Assembly (NCBI RefSeq): GCF_028618595.1
Contig: NZ_JAQITE010000001.1
Span: 124,001-188,000, forward strand
Direction of reading: 5' to 3'
DNA: 64,000 nt
Source: Bartonella sp. AU18XJBT
GTDB lineage: Bacteria > Pseudomonadota > Alphaproteobacteria > Rhizobiales > Rhizobiaceae
The translations under genes were made by a program, and so were the position numbers. The notes under the pieces were generated by a model that saw nothing but the letters and a program-made list of their open reading frames with translations, was not told the DNA's origin and did not search any database. Below are positions 1 to 9,323 of the stretch, piece after piece. How positions within the stretch are numbered: the first letter of the stretch is position 1; each line of letters starts with the position of its first letter.

Positions 1-935
1 CAGGTGCATTGGAAGATTGGACTTATTCACCTTTTGAAGCTGTCATAGATCAGGGGAAATTATATGGGCGGGGTGCTGTTGATATGAAGGGCGGAATCGC
101 TTGTTTTATTGCGGCGCTAGCGCGAGTTCTTGAGAAACGACCCATTAAAGGAATGGTAAGTTTTTTGATTACCGGTGATGAAGAGGGACCTGCTGTTAAT
201 GGTACCGTCAAACTTCTCAAATGGGCAGAAAAAAAAGGCGAAAAATGGACTGCGGCTCTTGTAGGGGAACCAACAAGTGTAAAGACTGTTGGGGATGTCA
301 TTAAAATTGGTCGCCGCGGATCGATTTCTGGTATTATTACCGTGAGAGGTCGCCAAGGTCATGTTGCTTTTCCAGAGCGGGCTGCTAATCCCTTGCCTTT
401 AGCAAGTAAGCTTATTCAAGCATTGACACAAACTGCTTTAGATAAAGGGACAGAGAATTTTCAGCCTAGTAATTTAGAGCTAACAAGCATCGATACCGGT
501 AATTTAGCGGTCAATGTTATCCCAGCGCAGACAACAGTTCATTTTAATATACGCTACAATGATCTTTGGACAAAAGAAACACTGATGCAGGAAATTGAAA
601 AGCGTCTTGCTTTGGTGCAATCAAAAAACAATGGTTATCAATATCCCTCTTATCAGCTTGAATGGATTCCAAGCCTAGGAGATGTTTTTTTGACCAAAAA
701 TGATAAGCTCATTCAAACTCTATCCAATGCTATTAAAAGTGTAACAGGAAATATACCAGAATGTTCCACTTCTGGTGGTACTTCAGATGCGCGATTTATT
801 AAGGATTATTGCCCAGTAGTTGAATTTGGCTTGCCAGGGCAAACCATGCATATGGTAGATGAGTGTGTAGCTCTTGATGCAGTGGAAGCTCTTACGACTA
901 TTTATGAGCGTTTTATTATTGATTTTTTTGCATAA
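1..935 (+). CDS. dapE: Succinyl-diaminopimelate desuccinylase, 3' part
   Basis: Zn-dependent amidohydrolase of the M20/ArgE-DapE family; it removes succinate from N-succinyl-LL-2,6-diaminopimelate in the lysine/peptidoglycan precursor pathway. The reading frame is open from base 3 to the left edge, so the gene is cut by the window and the true start lies outside. Visible motifs are [10 protein letters not shown] (bases about 66-95, metal-binding Asp), GDEEG (about 172-187, catalytic and metal Glu), [10 protein letters not shown] near the C-terminus and the final TMHMVDE with its metal-ligand His. About 310 of the usual 380-390 residues are present. No frameshift is seen. It is followed by 1.5 kb without genes, so it appears to end its transcription unit. 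Confidence 0.95.
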   Translation, partial: GALEDWTYSPFEAVIDQGKLYGRGAVDMKGGIACFIAALARVLEKRPIKGMVSFLITGDEEGPAVNGTVKLLKWAEKKGEKWTAALVGEPTSVKTVGDVIKIGRRGSISGIITVRGRQGHVAFPERAANPLPLASKLIQALTQTALDKGTENFQPSNLELTSIDTGNLAVNVIPAQTTVHFNIRYNDLWTKETLMQEIEKRLALVQSKNNGYQYPSYQLEWIPSLGDVFLTKNDKLIQTLSNAIKSVTGNIPECSTSGGTSDARFIKDYCPVVEFGLPGQTMHMVDECVALDAVEALTTIYERFIIDFFA

Positions 936-1024
936 AGAAATGAGTGCTGGTTCAAAAATACCTTTATCTTATCGTGCCATAAGACATTGCCATTTGAGGT
1001 GTGGTGATATGAGACACGTAAGAC

Positions 1025-1210
1025 TTAATATATTAAGCGGTTTTAGAGTAAGTGATGAATATTCTTAAGTTGGGATTCTTGCCTGTAGAGTCTTTAGTTT
1101 AAGTGAATTACATAATTGGAAAGCCAAGTGCGACCTGCTTTAAGAAGCAGAACTGTTTACAGACTATATTGAATTAAAAATATTCGTTCTTTCAAGTGTA
1201 GGAAGGAAGT
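1025..1210 (+). repeat. Diverged intergenic repeat, family A, copy 1
   Basis: By-eye match to 62090-62261 in the same orientation. Shared blocks in the same order: TTAATATATTAAG, GAATATTCTTAA, GTTTAAGTGAAT, ACTGTTT.CAGACT and GGAAGGAG/GGAAGGAAG, with substitutions and small indels between them. No ORF runs through it. It is either a decayed multi-copy element or the remnant of an old duplication. Confidence 0.6.
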
Positions 1211-2164
1211 CAGTACGCAATCATATATGGAAAACAATGAGTATTATATCATCATTGTGTGATGACAGGTTGAAGCCATAAAGACACATAAAAACATGCT
1301 GCTATTGTAAAAAGTTCGTACAACATAAATGCGCTCATTCACAGTTCATGTCTTAATATGGTTTCTGCATTCTCATAAAAGGTACTTCTTGTTTCAATTA
1401 GCCTCTCTTAGAGTAAAGCCCATAGGAAACGCGTTTTAAGTTTGTTTTATTTCATATATTTTGCCTTGCTTTTTTGTCCCCAAGAACTTTCGTTGCAAAA
1501 TCATTACGAGATAGAAGGTGAGCTTATTTAATCAGCTTTAATATTAGTTATGATAAAGATACACAGAAATTCTTTTGTAGCATCACGTTGACTTCTTTAG
1601 CTAAGGATTGTCCTAGTATTATTCTCAATTTTTTAATAAAATACCTTAAAGGATGCGTACAGACACTTATAAGCATGTACGCATAACAGTAAGATCATAT
1701 GGGATTAATATCGTTTCGCTCGCTAACAAAGCAATCTCGATTCATATCTGGTATATTTGCCATTTGAGTGCATTATTTGTGTAATAAAGCTCATGATGTT
1801 GCTGTTACCTATAAATCAACACCAATCATACAGCCGCGTATCTTAAATAAATATTGGTTCAGTATTTTTTGCGACAACAGCTTTTACATGCTAAAATAGG
1901 ATAAAGGTATAAAGGTGAAAATCAGCGTGCTTTTTTACACTCCTTTTTTATTCGGTTTTACGGTTTTCAAAATTATCTAGAGCAATATCTTTTTAAATAA
2001 TCAGAGATCGATACATGGTTTTATGCTTATTTCCCTGGTTCTTGAAATGGTGCCACGATTTCATAAAGAACCATACATTATCGCATTATGCATTCACATA
2101 CTTGTTTTAAAGAAATTTCCTCAATGTTTGTCACATTCGTGCCACTACGGTGCTTATGAATAGT

Positions 2165-2415
2165 GTACCGTGAAGTGTATAAAGTCTACAGTGCTTCACC
2201 ATCTTTACGTTTATGAAAAAAAAGTTAGACCACCATACACTTTCTAGCTCAAAATATTGCGATAGCTTTTAGCACTTAAGAGTGCTCATAAGAGGCATTT
2301 TTATTTCTTTTTTATAGCTTTTATCAACACGCTTTTCTACTTTTAAGGTGTAAGCAAATGGTGGTAACTAATTTACTATAAATAGTTTTGAAATGAGAGA
2401 ATCTCCGATATTCTA
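2165..2415 (+). repeat. Diverged intergenic repeat, family B, copy 1
   Basis: Matches 24590-24850 and, more weakly, 21520-21780. Shared blocks include CACCATCTTTACG/CACCGTCTTTACG, AGCTCAAAATATT, CACTTAAGAG, AGGCATTTTTA and the closing GAGAGAATC/GAGGGAATCC. All copies are in the same orientation and without coding potential. Confidence 0.6.
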
Positions 2416-2476
2416 ATCTCACCTTTGCTATGAAAAATGATGATTATGATTAAAACAGTATGCTGTTATAAAAACT

Positions 2477-3676
2477 TTAGTTTGCGAGTTGGCTGATGAT
2501 GTGATCAAGAACAATACGTCCTTTGGTTGTTGCTTTTAAGCGTTGGTTATCTACCATTTCTACCAATTTTTGGTGTTGTAAATCGACCAGTTTTTCCATT
2601 GGGATGCGTTTAGGACTTAAGGTTTCATAACGTATAAGTTCTAAGCCTTCGCAAAGGCGTAATCCCATAAGGAGCATTTCATTTGCCTGTTGTTCAGTGG
2701 TTAAAAGTTCCGTTTCAATACAGCCATGTCCTGTTGTTTCTACCAAATTAAGCCACTGTTCGGGATGCTTTTCATTTATTGTGACATAACGTTCGCGGTT
2801 TTCAAGGTGTGATGACAATGTTTTTGAACAGGAAGAGGAATGATTCGGTGCGTGCTCAATGAAACGTCCATGTGCTCCTGGACCAAAGCCTGCATATTGG
2901 TGATAACGCCAATAAAGAAGATTGTGTGCTGATTCAGCACCGGGCATTGCGTGGTTTGAGATTTCATAGGCAGGAAGCCCATGCAATGTCGTTATTTCTT
3001 GGGTAAGATGATACAGATCTGCTGCTAGCTCTGATGGGGGAAGGATAAGTCTTCCTGCGTCATGAAGCCGTTTAAAGGCAGTTCCTTCTTCGATCGTCAA
3101 TTGATAAAGAGAAAGATGGTCAGCTGCCAAATCAATTGCTTGTACAAGTTCAGATTTCCATTGCTCAAGGGTTTGTTCGGGGCGGGCATAAATGAGATCA
3201 AAGGATAAACGTGGAAAAATTTTCCGTGCTAAAGCAATGGCATAAAGAGCTTGTTCTACATTATGGAGTCGGCCAAGTTTGCGCAATGCTTTATCATTGA
3301 GCGCTTGTATCCCTAGAGATAAACGATTAATACCTGCCGCACGGTATCCACGAAAGCGCTCTGCTTCCACACTGGATGGATTAGCTTCTAATGTAATTTC
3401 AACTTTATCATCGACTACCCATTTTTTTGCAAGTGCTTGCAATAGGGCATCGACAGTTTGCGGCTCCATAAGAGAAGGAGTTCCTCCACCAATAAAAATA
3501 CTTGTAATATGGCGTGGGCCTATTTTGTGGTATTGCGTTTCTATTTCGCGCTTAAAGGCGGTGACAAAACGTGGTTGATCAACACCATGGATGCGAACAT
3601 GCGAATTAAAGTCACAATAAGGACATTTAGCTGCACAAAAGGGCCAATGAATGTAAATGCCAAAAGGTTCATTCAT
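2477..3676 (-). CDS. hemW: HemW-type radical SAM heme chaperone (HemN-like)
   Basis: 399 residues. Radical SAM protein annotated in many genomes as oxygen-independent coproporphyrinogen III oxidase. The N-terminus [18 protein letters not shown] carries the CxxxCxxC cluster motif (C14, C18, C21), followed by [10 protein letters not shown] and LEANPSS. It starts almost directly with the radical SAM core and lacks the N-terminal extension of true HemN, and a C-terminal HemN domain is present, so HemW (heme insertion) is the better call. The ATG overlaps the rdgB stop by 4 bp (ATGA), so the two are translationally coupled. The rdgB-hemW pair is usual in Rhizobiales. Whether it retains any coproporphyrinogen oxidase activity cannot be read from sequence. 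Confidence 0.92.
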   Translation of the reverse strand: MNEPFGIYIHWPFCAAKCPYCDFNSHVRIHGVDQPRFVTAFKREIETQYHKIGPRHITSIFIGGGTPSLMEPQTVDALLQALAKKWVVDDKVEITLEANPSSVEAERFRGYRAAGINRLSLGIQALNDKALRKLGRLHNVEQALYAIALARKIFPRLSFDLIYARPEQTLEQWKSELVQAIDLAADHLSLYQLTIEEGTAFKRLHDAGRLILPPSELAADLYHLTQEITTLHGLPAYEISNHAMPGAESAHNLLYWRYHQYAGFGPGAHGRFIEHAPNHSSSCSKTLSSHLENRERYVTINEKHPEQWLNLVETTGHGCIETELLTTEQQANEMLLMGLRLCEGLELIRYETLSPKRIPMEKLVDLQHQKLVEMVDNQRLKATTKGRIVLDHIISQLAN

Positions 3677-4320
3677 GAGAATGCTAAAAGGTTTTCTGCC
3701 AAAAGTTTGAAAGCACGTGCGCGATGTGAAAGAGGCGGAATATCATTACTTTTCCAGTTGTGTTTTTGCTCTGTTGACATTTCTCCAAAGGTATTTTCAT
3801 ATCCATCTGGTAAAAAAATAGGATCAAAACCAAAGCCTTTGTCTCCCCGTGGAGGCCAAATGAACGTTCCTTCAACGCATCCGCGGAAGTAATCTGCATA
3901 AGCATCAGGCCATGCAATGCAAACGACGGATATAAAACGACATTTTCGTTGGCTTTTTTCTCGCGCTCCGACTTTTTGGAGTTCATTTTCTATTTTTTCC
4001 ATAGCTTTGGGAAAATTACGTGTACCATCGGCTTGAATTGCCCAATCAGCGGTATAAATACCTGGTGCACCCTCCAATACATCTACCTCTAAGCCTGAAT
4101 CATCAGAAAGGGCAGGAAGTCCTGTTTTTTTTGCTGCTGAAAAAGCTTTAATATAAGCATTTTCTTCGAATGTTTTTCCCGTTTCTTTTGGTTCTGGCAA
4201 GCCCAGTTCTTTTGCTGATTGTATTATTAAACCGAAAGGCTTAATTAAAGTAGTGATTTCATGCAATTTGCCGGTGTTATGTGTAGCAATGACAAGTTTT
4301 TTATCTGCTATGCTTCTCAT
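3673..4320 (-). CDS. rdgB: Non-canonical purine NTP pyrophosphatase (HAM1/RdgB)
   Basis: 215 residues. It hydrolyses dITP, XTP and ITP to monophosphates, keeping deaminated purines out of DNA and RNA. The N-terminal substrate loop is ATHNTGK (12-18), the catalytic/metal motif is SDDSGLEVD (72-80), followed by [11 protein letters not shown], and the C-terminal GFGFDPIF and SHRARA motifs are intact. It is the first gene of a two-gene unit with hemW (4 bp overlap). In related genomes the RNase PH gene rph usually sits between the hrcA side and rdgB; no trace of it is seen upstream here. Confidence 0.95.
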   Translation of the reverse strand: MRSIADKKLVIATHNTGKLHEITTLIKPFGLIIQSAKELGLPEPKETGKTFEENAYIKAFSAAKKTGLPALSDDSGLEVDVLEGAPGIYTADWAIQADGTRNFPKAMEKIENELQKVGAREKSQRKCRFISVVCIAWPDAYADYFRGCVEGTFIWPPRGDKGFGFDPIFLPDGYENTFGEMSTEQKHNWKSNDIPPLSHRARAFKLLAENLLAFS

Positions 4321-4785
4321 ATAGATTTCTCCAAAAATGAAAGGGGAATTGTTTTTGTGCTAAAAACCGGCTTAAATGCTCATACACACATATTTTGCTA
4401 GATTTTACATGATATGATTATTTTACACGTTTTATGATATTTTATTCCAATAAAATTTTTTATCTTGTATGAAGATAACCTTGCAAAGGTATGAAAGACA
4501 TGTCTTTTTTATGATAGCATTATTTATGGTAAATTTCCAATTTCTTGCTTGCTCTAAAGGGTAAAATTTTCTATTTACAGCGGTTTTTGAACAATCCATA
4601 TTCTCTTGGTCAAATTATCTTGGCAAGTTCCTACAGCAGACCACTTTACAGATCAACTCTTAATCTTAAATATTTCTCACACACTCTAACAAAAAATACC
4701 TCCTGCGTAATTTATCAAGCATCACTCTGAAGCTAGCATTTTACGGGTTAATAGGATAATATGCTTTTATACTACTTTAGACTAT
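4321..4785. other. Intergenic region between divergent rdgB and hrcA
   Basis: About 525 bp separate the divergent starts. No gene or rph remnant is recognisable. A 61-codon frame at 4545-4730 has no RBS and no familiar motif. The region must carry the rdgB-hemW promoter (not located) and the hrcA promoter described separately. Confidence 0.6.
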
Positions 4786-4813
4786 TTGACCAAACCTTGG
4801 CAAAACTTATATA
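4786..4813 (+). promoter_or_regulatory. Candidate sigma-70 promoter of hrcA
   Basis: TTGACC (4786-4791), 16-bp spacer, TATATA (4808-4813). This places transcription start near 4820, about 27 nt before the hrcA start. No CIRCE operator is seen nearby. Confidence 0.5.
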
Positions 4814-4846
4814 AGAGATGAGGATTTTAAAAGTAGTGAAACAATT

Positions 4847-5920
4847 GTGATGAAGCACAAAACTATTGATAATGAACTAAAATATCTTGATGAACGTTCG
4901 CGTGATATTTTTCGCCATATTGTTGAAGCTTATCTTAATGATGGTGAACCTGTGGGGTCACGCAATCTTTCGCGGCTTTTACGACAGACATTATCACCTG
5001 CGACGATTCGCAATGTGATGAGTGATCTTGAACATCTCGGTTTAATTTATGCACCACATGTTTCTGCGGGTCGAATGCCGACACAATCAGGTTTACGCTT
5101 TTTTGTTGATGCATTTATGGAAGCAGGTGATTTGCCAAACGAAGAGCGAGAAAATATTGAAATGCAAGTCAAAGAGGCTGGTCGTGCACAATCGGTTGAA
5201 CATTTTCTTGTTCAAGCAAGCCGAGTTCTTTCAGATCTTTCACGTGGGGCAGGGCTTGTTTTAGCAACAAAACAAGAAGGAACATTGAAACATATTGAAT
5301 TTGTGCGCCTTGATAGAGAGCACGCTCTTGCCGTTTTGGTGACTCAACAAGGTGAAGTTGAAAATCGTATTGTTCATTTGCCAGAAGGGGTTACCCATGC
5401 ACAATTGACGGAAGCAACGAATTTTCTCAATGCCCATATCCAAGGGCGTACATTGAGTGAAGCTAAAGGGGAAATTGCCCGCTTATGCGCAGAAACACGG
5501 GCTGCACTTGATGATTTATCGCATCATCTTGTTGAAACGGGATTAGCTCTTTGGGGAGGAGAAGGTGCTGATCATAAAATACACCTCATTGTTCGCGGGC
5601 GTAGCAATTTACTTGAAGATGTGAAAGCAGAAGAAGATTTAGAACGGTTACGCCATTTGTTCGATGATCTTGAAACGCGCGAGAGTATGGCACAGCTTCT
5701 CGATTTAACGGATGAAGGTTCTGGGGTTAGAATTTTTATTGGTTCAGAAAATAAGTTATTTTCACTTTCTGGTTCTTCTTTAGTTGTAGCACCTTATCGT
5801 GATTCACAACAAAGAGTCATTGGTGCTTTAGGCGTTATTGGTCCTACACGGCTTAATTATGCAAGGATTGTGCCCATGGTTGATTATACAGCTCAACTTG
5901 TGTCACAGTTATTGCGTTAA
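4847..5920 (+). CDS. hrcA: Heat-inducible transcription repressor HrcA
   Basis: 357 residues from the GTG at 4847; an ATG follows immediately at 4850 and either may be used, as no strong SD precedes them. HrcA binds CIRCE operators, typically in front of groESL, and is kept active by GroEL. The N-terminal winged helix is seen in [22 protein letters not shown] and [17 protein letters not shown], then HVSAGRMPT; the C-terminal part has the [16 protein letters not shown] signature. grpE follows 124 bp downstream in the same direction, the usual hrcA-grpE arrangement. No CIRCE (TTAGCACTC-N9-GAGTGCTAA) lies in front of hrcA, grpE, dnaK or hsp20, so its targets are probably outside this window. Confidence 0.96.
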   Translation: MMKHKTIDNELKYLDERSRDIFRHIVEAYLNDGEPVGSRNLSRLLRQTLSPATIRNVMSDLEHLGLIYAPHVSAGRMPTQSGLRFFVDAFMEAGDLPNEERENIEMQVKEAGRAQSVEHFLVQASRVLSDLSRGAGLVLATKQEGTLKHIEFVRLDREHALAVLVTQQGEVENRIVHLPEGVTHAQLTEATNFLNAHIQGRTLSEAKGEIARLCAETRAALDDLSHHLVETGLALWGGEGADHKIHLIVRGRSNLLEDVKAEEDLERLRHLFDDLETRESMAQLLDLTDEGSGVRIFIGSENKLFSLSGSSLVVAPYRDSQQRVIGALGVIGPTRLNYARIVPMVDYTAQLVSQLLR

Positions 5921-6044
5921 AACGATGCAGGTAAGTATTTGTACTATAAAAGCTCATTGTATTATATACATCGATACCCCTTGATTTTTGTCTATAGAAT
6001 TTCGATATCGAGAATAACGAATCTTATGAAGGAATAAAATTTTT

Positions 6045-6707
6045 ATGTCTGATGAAAAAAACAAATTTACTGACGCTTCATTTGAAAATTGTGATTTAAA
6101 AAATCCAGCTGATCGTAATACACTTAAACAGGCAGCCGATGAATTTTTAAAAACACATAAAACAGAGGAACACGAAGACGTTGAAACAGAAAGCAATGAG
6201 GTTAGTGATCTTTTAGCGTCTTTGCAGGATGAAAATAAAGAACTGAAAGATCAGCTTTTACGTCTTGTTGCAGATATGGAAAATCTTCGACGCCGTACTA
6301 TGCGAGATGTGGCGGATGCAAAGGCTTACTCCATTGCTAATTTTGCACGGGATATGTTATCGGTTTCTGACAATCTCAATCGTGCTTTGGAAGCTATTCC
6401 AGAAGGGGCACGGGAAAGTGATGCTGGTTTGAAATCATTGGCAGAAGGCGTTGAAATGACTGAACGTGCCATGATGGCAGCATTAGAACGTCATGGGGTG
6501 CAAAAAATCCATCCAGAGGGGCAAAAATTTGATCCTCATTTTCATCAAGCGATGTTTGAAATTCCTAATGCCGATGTTCCAGATAACACTGTTCAACAAG
6601 TTGTTCAGGCAGGTTATATTATCGGGGAAAGGGTGCTTCGTCCAGCTATAGTGGGTGTAGCTAAAGGAGGAGCAAAAGAAGCTTCTGTTGAAACTGATTC
6701 GGCTTAA
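6045..6707 (+). CDS. grpE: Nucleotide exchange factor GrpE
   Basis: 220 residues. It releases ADP from DnaK and acts as a thermosensor. It has an acidic, Asn/Glu-rich N-terminal tail (1-60), a long coiled-coil helix (about 60-105, containing [15 protein letters not shown]), then the beta-wing domain with [21 protein letters not shown] and the [19 protein letters not shown] end. A GAAGGA SD lies 12 bp before the ATG. It follows hrcA and ends before a clear intrinsic terminator. dnaKJ, its partners, are 7.6 kb away in the same orientation. Confidence 0.96.
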   Translation: MSDEKNKFTDASFENCDLKNPADRNTLKQAADEFLKTHKTEEHEDVETESNEVSDLLASLQDENKELKDQLLRLVADMENLRRRTMRDVADAKAYSIANFARDMLSVSDNLNRALEAIPEGARESDAGLKSLAEGVEMTERAMMAALERHGVQKIHPEGQKFDPHFHQAMFEIPNADVPDNTVQQVVQAGYIIGERVLRPAIVGVAKGGAKEASVETDSA

Positions 6708-6796
6708 AACACATCAATAATAAATCTCCAACATAAAATGCAGTATTCCCTGCAGTTTCATATATATAGGGTCTTTTTTCTCAAAGAGTTTTTAAA

Positions 6797-6821
6797 GGGT
6801 GTTACAAACACCCTTTTATTT
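6797..6821 (+). terminator. Intrinsic terminator after grpE
   Basis: Perfect 7-bp stem GGGTGTT/AACACCC (6797-6813) with a 3-nt loop and a TTTTATTTTT tail. It lies between the convergent grpE and thpR stop codons and, read on the minus strand, is followed by TTT-AAAAA, so it may serve mainly grpE. Confidence 0.85.
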
Positions 6822-7355
6822 TTGAAGCGCCCAACTTCCTTTTACAACATACACGGCATCGCTTGAGGGAAATGGCGATGAAAATAAAACAAAATGATCA
6901 ACCTCAAAAGGAGGAAATGAAAAATTCCTTCGAAAGAACAGATAAGGAACAAGGTCTTCAGGTTTAGTATCAAGCAGTCGCGCAATAGTAATATGTGGAG
7001 TAAATTCTCTTTCATCAGGTGTTAGACCTAAATGGCTACGGATAGATTGCATCTTTTCGTGTAGAAGATTGAGAGCTTTACAAGGTTTAATGCGAATAAC
7101 AAGAGAGGGGGCAGTATTTTCTGAACCAAAAATATCAAAACCATCTATTTGTAGCATAAAAGGAGAGAGCTTTATTGTGTCAAAGGCGTGCATAAGTATA
7201 TCTGCGGTAGAACTTTCAACTTTGCCAAAAAAAGATAAGGTGACATGAAAATTTTGCGAATTAATCCACTGCGTATTTGGTAAGCCACTTTGCAACGACA
7301 CAAGTTGTTGTGTTGTTTGTTGAGGAATCTGAAGAGCACTAAATAGACGACTCAC
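6816..7355 (-). CDS. thpR: RNA 2',3'-cyclic phosphodiesterase (LigT/ThpR family)
   Basis: 179 residues, the usual length. A 2H-phosphoesterase with the two catalytic HxTx motifs, H37-V-T39-L (in FHVTLSFFG) and H121-I-T123-I (in FTPHITIARL). Family members hydrolyse 2',3'-cyclic phosphate at RNA ends; the in vivo substrate is unknown. It starts MSRLFSALQIP, typical of the family. It is monocistronic and convergent with grpE. Confidence 0.9.
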   Translation of the reverse strand: MSRLFSALQIPQQTTQQLVSLQSGLPNTQWINSQNFHVTLSFFGKVESSTADILMHAFDTIKLSPFMLQIDGFDIFGSENTAPSLVIRIKPCKALNLLHEKMQSIRSHLGLTPDEREFTPHITIARLLDTKPEDLVPYLFFRRNFSFPPFEVDHFVLFSSPFPSSDAVYVVKGSWALQK

Positions 7356-7961
7356 AATATTACCTCTTTACAATGAAAAGATGCTACTCCAAGCACAATG
7401 ATAGATAACGAGAGTGAGTTGTCTACCAAAGAACATAAGGCAATAGTATAGAAAAATAATGTCTAAAAAATGCTTACCATAATTATGAATGTACAAAGCT
7501 TATTTGTTTTAAGACAATGGTTATGATATTGGTAAGAATAGAAATTGCATTTTCATGATCTGTATCACAATGATGTGCAATGGAAGATTCCTTGTGTATT
7601 ATAAAGGCCACAAAGTTAGCAGAAAATAAAAAAAGCTGGTAGATTTTTGATGTGCTAAATTATTTTGACATTTATCTTGAGCTTAAAATAAAGAATATTC
7701 TAATACAAGATGAAGAGTTCTCTTTTCTGTAAAGATTTAATTATACGATTAAGTCGAGTAATAGCTATAACATGCAAAACTATTCAAATTGGTCAAATAA
7801 TGTTAGGAAAGGAAGAAAAAAAATCCAGCATAACAAAATTACTATAAGCTTTTACATTTATGATAATTATGCCAATCCATAATGGATATGAATACTGGTA
7901 TAAAAGCGGGAAGAGAAATTAAAATTCAAAATAATGATGGAAAGTTCCTATTTTCTAAGAA
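7356..7961. other. Intergenic region, no feature recognised
   Basis: About 600 bp of AT-rich sequence between the start of thpR and the 3' end of the HPr gene. No ORF with a recognisable family, no tRNA and no repeat-family copy was identified. Confidence 0.6.
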
Positions 7962-7983
7962 TCATCATCCTTGTTTATGATGA
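7962..7983 (-). terminator. Weak hairpin after the HPr gene
   Basis: TCATCAT/ATGATGA stem (7 bp) with an 8-nt loop just beyond the HPr stop codon; on the minus strand it is followed by TTCTTAG. The stem is AT-rich and the T-run is short, so this is only a possible terminator of the batR-to-HPr cluster. Confidence 0.35.
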
Positions 7984-7990
7984 GAAAGCG

Positions 7991-8290
7991 CTAGCTTTCC
8001 TCTCCAAAGTTGTTATTGATGAGCTTTTCAAGAGCATTAAGAGCATCTGTTGCTTCTGGTCCTGAAACACGAATGGTGAGGTTGCAACCAGATGAAGCCG
8101 CTAGCATCATAAGTCCCATAATTGATGATCCACCAACGATTTTTCCATCCTTTTCAACTTCAACAGTAACATTAAAATTGTCAACAGTTTGTACAAATTT
8201 TGCAGAAGCACGTGCATGCAACCCACGTTTATTACAGATATTGAAATGACGACTTATACATGGGAGGGTATCTTTGGAAAACATGGGCAT
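7991..8290 (-). CDS. ptsH: Phosphocarrier protein HPr
   Basis: 99 residues. PTS phosphocarrier with the phosphorylatable His25 in GLHARAS and the regulatory-serine region GGSSIMGLMML (Ser56 as the HprK target). It is slightly longer at the N-terminus than the usual 85-90 residues, so a later start is possible but no Met with an SD is obvious. It lies 11 bp after the EIIA gene. No sugar permease (EIIBC) is present nearby, so this belongs to a regulatory PTS rather than a sugar uptake system, in keeping with the chvI-chvG-hprK-manX-ptsH cluster of Rhizobiales. Confidence 0.93.
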   Translation of the reverse strand: MPMFSKDTLPCISRHFNICNKRGLHARASAKFVQTVDNFNVTVEVEKDGKIVGGSSIMGLMMLAASSGCNLTIRVSGPEATDALNALEKLINNNFGEES

Positions 8291-8301
8291 TTTATTATCC
8301 G

Positions 8302-8700
8302 CTATAAAGTCATACTTGGTACATTAATATATTTACGCCCTGCTTCTTGTGCTATTCTTAACGCGTCTGATAATGAAATATCAGGACATTTGCGAATAGA
8401 AATCAGTTTAATAAGCATGGGCAAATTAACACCCGCAATCATTTCAACGCGTCCTTTTTCAATAGCAGGAATAGCTATATTTGATGGTGTCCCACCGAAC
8501 ACATCTGTTAATATGATGACGCCATGATCCGTATCTGTATCGGTTACTGCGGCTATAATATCACCTCGGCGCTGATCTATATCGTCATCGGGATAAACGC
8601 ATATTGTTGCGAACTTTTCTTGTACTCCAACAACATGTTCCACGGCATGTAAAAATTCGACAGCCAGCTCACCGTGCGTTACAAGCACGAGTCCAATCAT
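8302..8700 (-). CDS. manX: PTS EIIA component, mannose/fructose type
   Basis: 132 residues. Single EIIA-Man domain with the phosphorylated His9 in LVTHGELA and the TDVFGGTPSN loop. There is no EIIB fusion and no EIIC/D gene nearby, so it is probably the terminal, output-type EIIA of the regulatory PTS, receiving phosphate from HPr. It lies between hprK and the HPr gene, all on the minus strand. The symbol follows Rhizobiales usage; the physiological target is not known from sequence. Confidence 0.9.
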   Translation of the reverse strand: MIGLVLVTHGELAVEFLHAVEHVVGVQEKFATICVYPDDDIDQRRGDIIAAVTDTDTDHGVIILTDVFGGTPSNIAIPAIEKGRVEMIAGVNLPMLIKLISIRKCPDISLSDALRIAQEAGRKYINVPSMTL

Positions 8701-8835
8701 TTACGCAAACTCCTGTTAACTAATAAGATCCAACCATATTGGTGGGAAAGACATTGTACAAGGCTTTATCTTGCTGCCAAGAAAAATTTGCAAAAAAAAG
8801 GCAAAAATTGTGATTTTTTTATCTTTAGAAAAAAA

Positions 8836-9300
8836 TTAGACAGATTTCTGCCATATTTTTCTAAACAAAAATGCTTCAATAGCTTGACAAATGGCTGTAC
8901 AATCGGCTTCACGAAGAGAGGGAAGTTTTAAAAGAGGAATGTGCAAATTTTCAAATTGAAAAGTTTTATTTGTGGAAAAACGTTCATATTCCGGACCGAG
9001 AAAAATAACGCAGTCGATAGTTGTGTGCTTTTCAAATTCTATCATATAAAGACCAACACCACGAATCTCGATACCGCCCTCTAAATTATCAGGAGTATAT
9101 CCGTGAAGCTTTCCATTTTCCGCACGCAACATTGTATAATCATCACTGATAAGCTTCGCTTCACGTTTTGACCACTCAGCGCGGTCAAGCAAAGAAAGGG
9201 TAAGGGTTGATTTTCCTGATCCTGATGGACCTATAATTAACAGCCCCTTGCCGCCCAGTTGAAGGCAATTTGCGTGGAGTATTTCACATTTTGTTTTCAT
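8836..9300 (-). CDS. hprK: HPr kinase/phosphorylase, short alphaproteobacterial form
   Basis: 154 residues, about half of the Firmicutes enzyme: only the C-terminal kinase domain is present, which is normal for Rhizobiales. Walker A is GPSGSGKS (24-31), ISDDYT (51-56) follows, and the HprK signature EGGIEIRGVGLY lies at 74-85. It phosphorylates and dephosphorylates HPr on serine. It lies 23 bp after batS, so it is probably co-transcribed with the two-component system, linking envelope or pH sensing with PTS phosphorylation state. Confidence 0.9.
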   Translation of the reverse strand: MKTKCEILHANCLQLGGKGLLIIGPSGSGKSTLTLSLLDRAEWSKREAKLISDDYTMLRAENGKLHGYTPDNLEGGIEIRGVGLYMIEFEKHTTIDCVIFLGPEYERFSTNKTFQFENLHIPLLKLPSLREADCTAICQAIEAFLFRKIWQKSV

Positions 9301-9323
9301 GTCTTTTACTTTGGATAAAAGAT

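Larger units (their letters stand above)
936..2476. other. Intergenic spacer of 1.5 kb with repeat copies
   Basis: No credible gene on either strand: the frames are broken by stops every few dozen codons and none has a family motif. It holds one copy of repeat family A (1025-1210) and one of family B (about 2165-2415). A short inverted repeat AACAG/CTGTT at 2454-2467, followed by a T-rich stretch on the minus strand, could be a weak terminator for hemW. Confidence 0.7.

Noticed and set aside
9-935. Treating the TTG at base 9 as the dapE start
   Set aside because: The frame is open upstream to base 3 and the conserved N-terminal metal-binding region is missing, so the gene is cut by the window.
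2271-2286. AGCACT-TAAG-AGTGCT palindrome resembling the HrcA CIRCE element
   Set aside because: Spacer is 4 instead of 9 bp, arms are shorter, no gene follows, and it lies inside a family B repeat whose other copies lack the palindrome.
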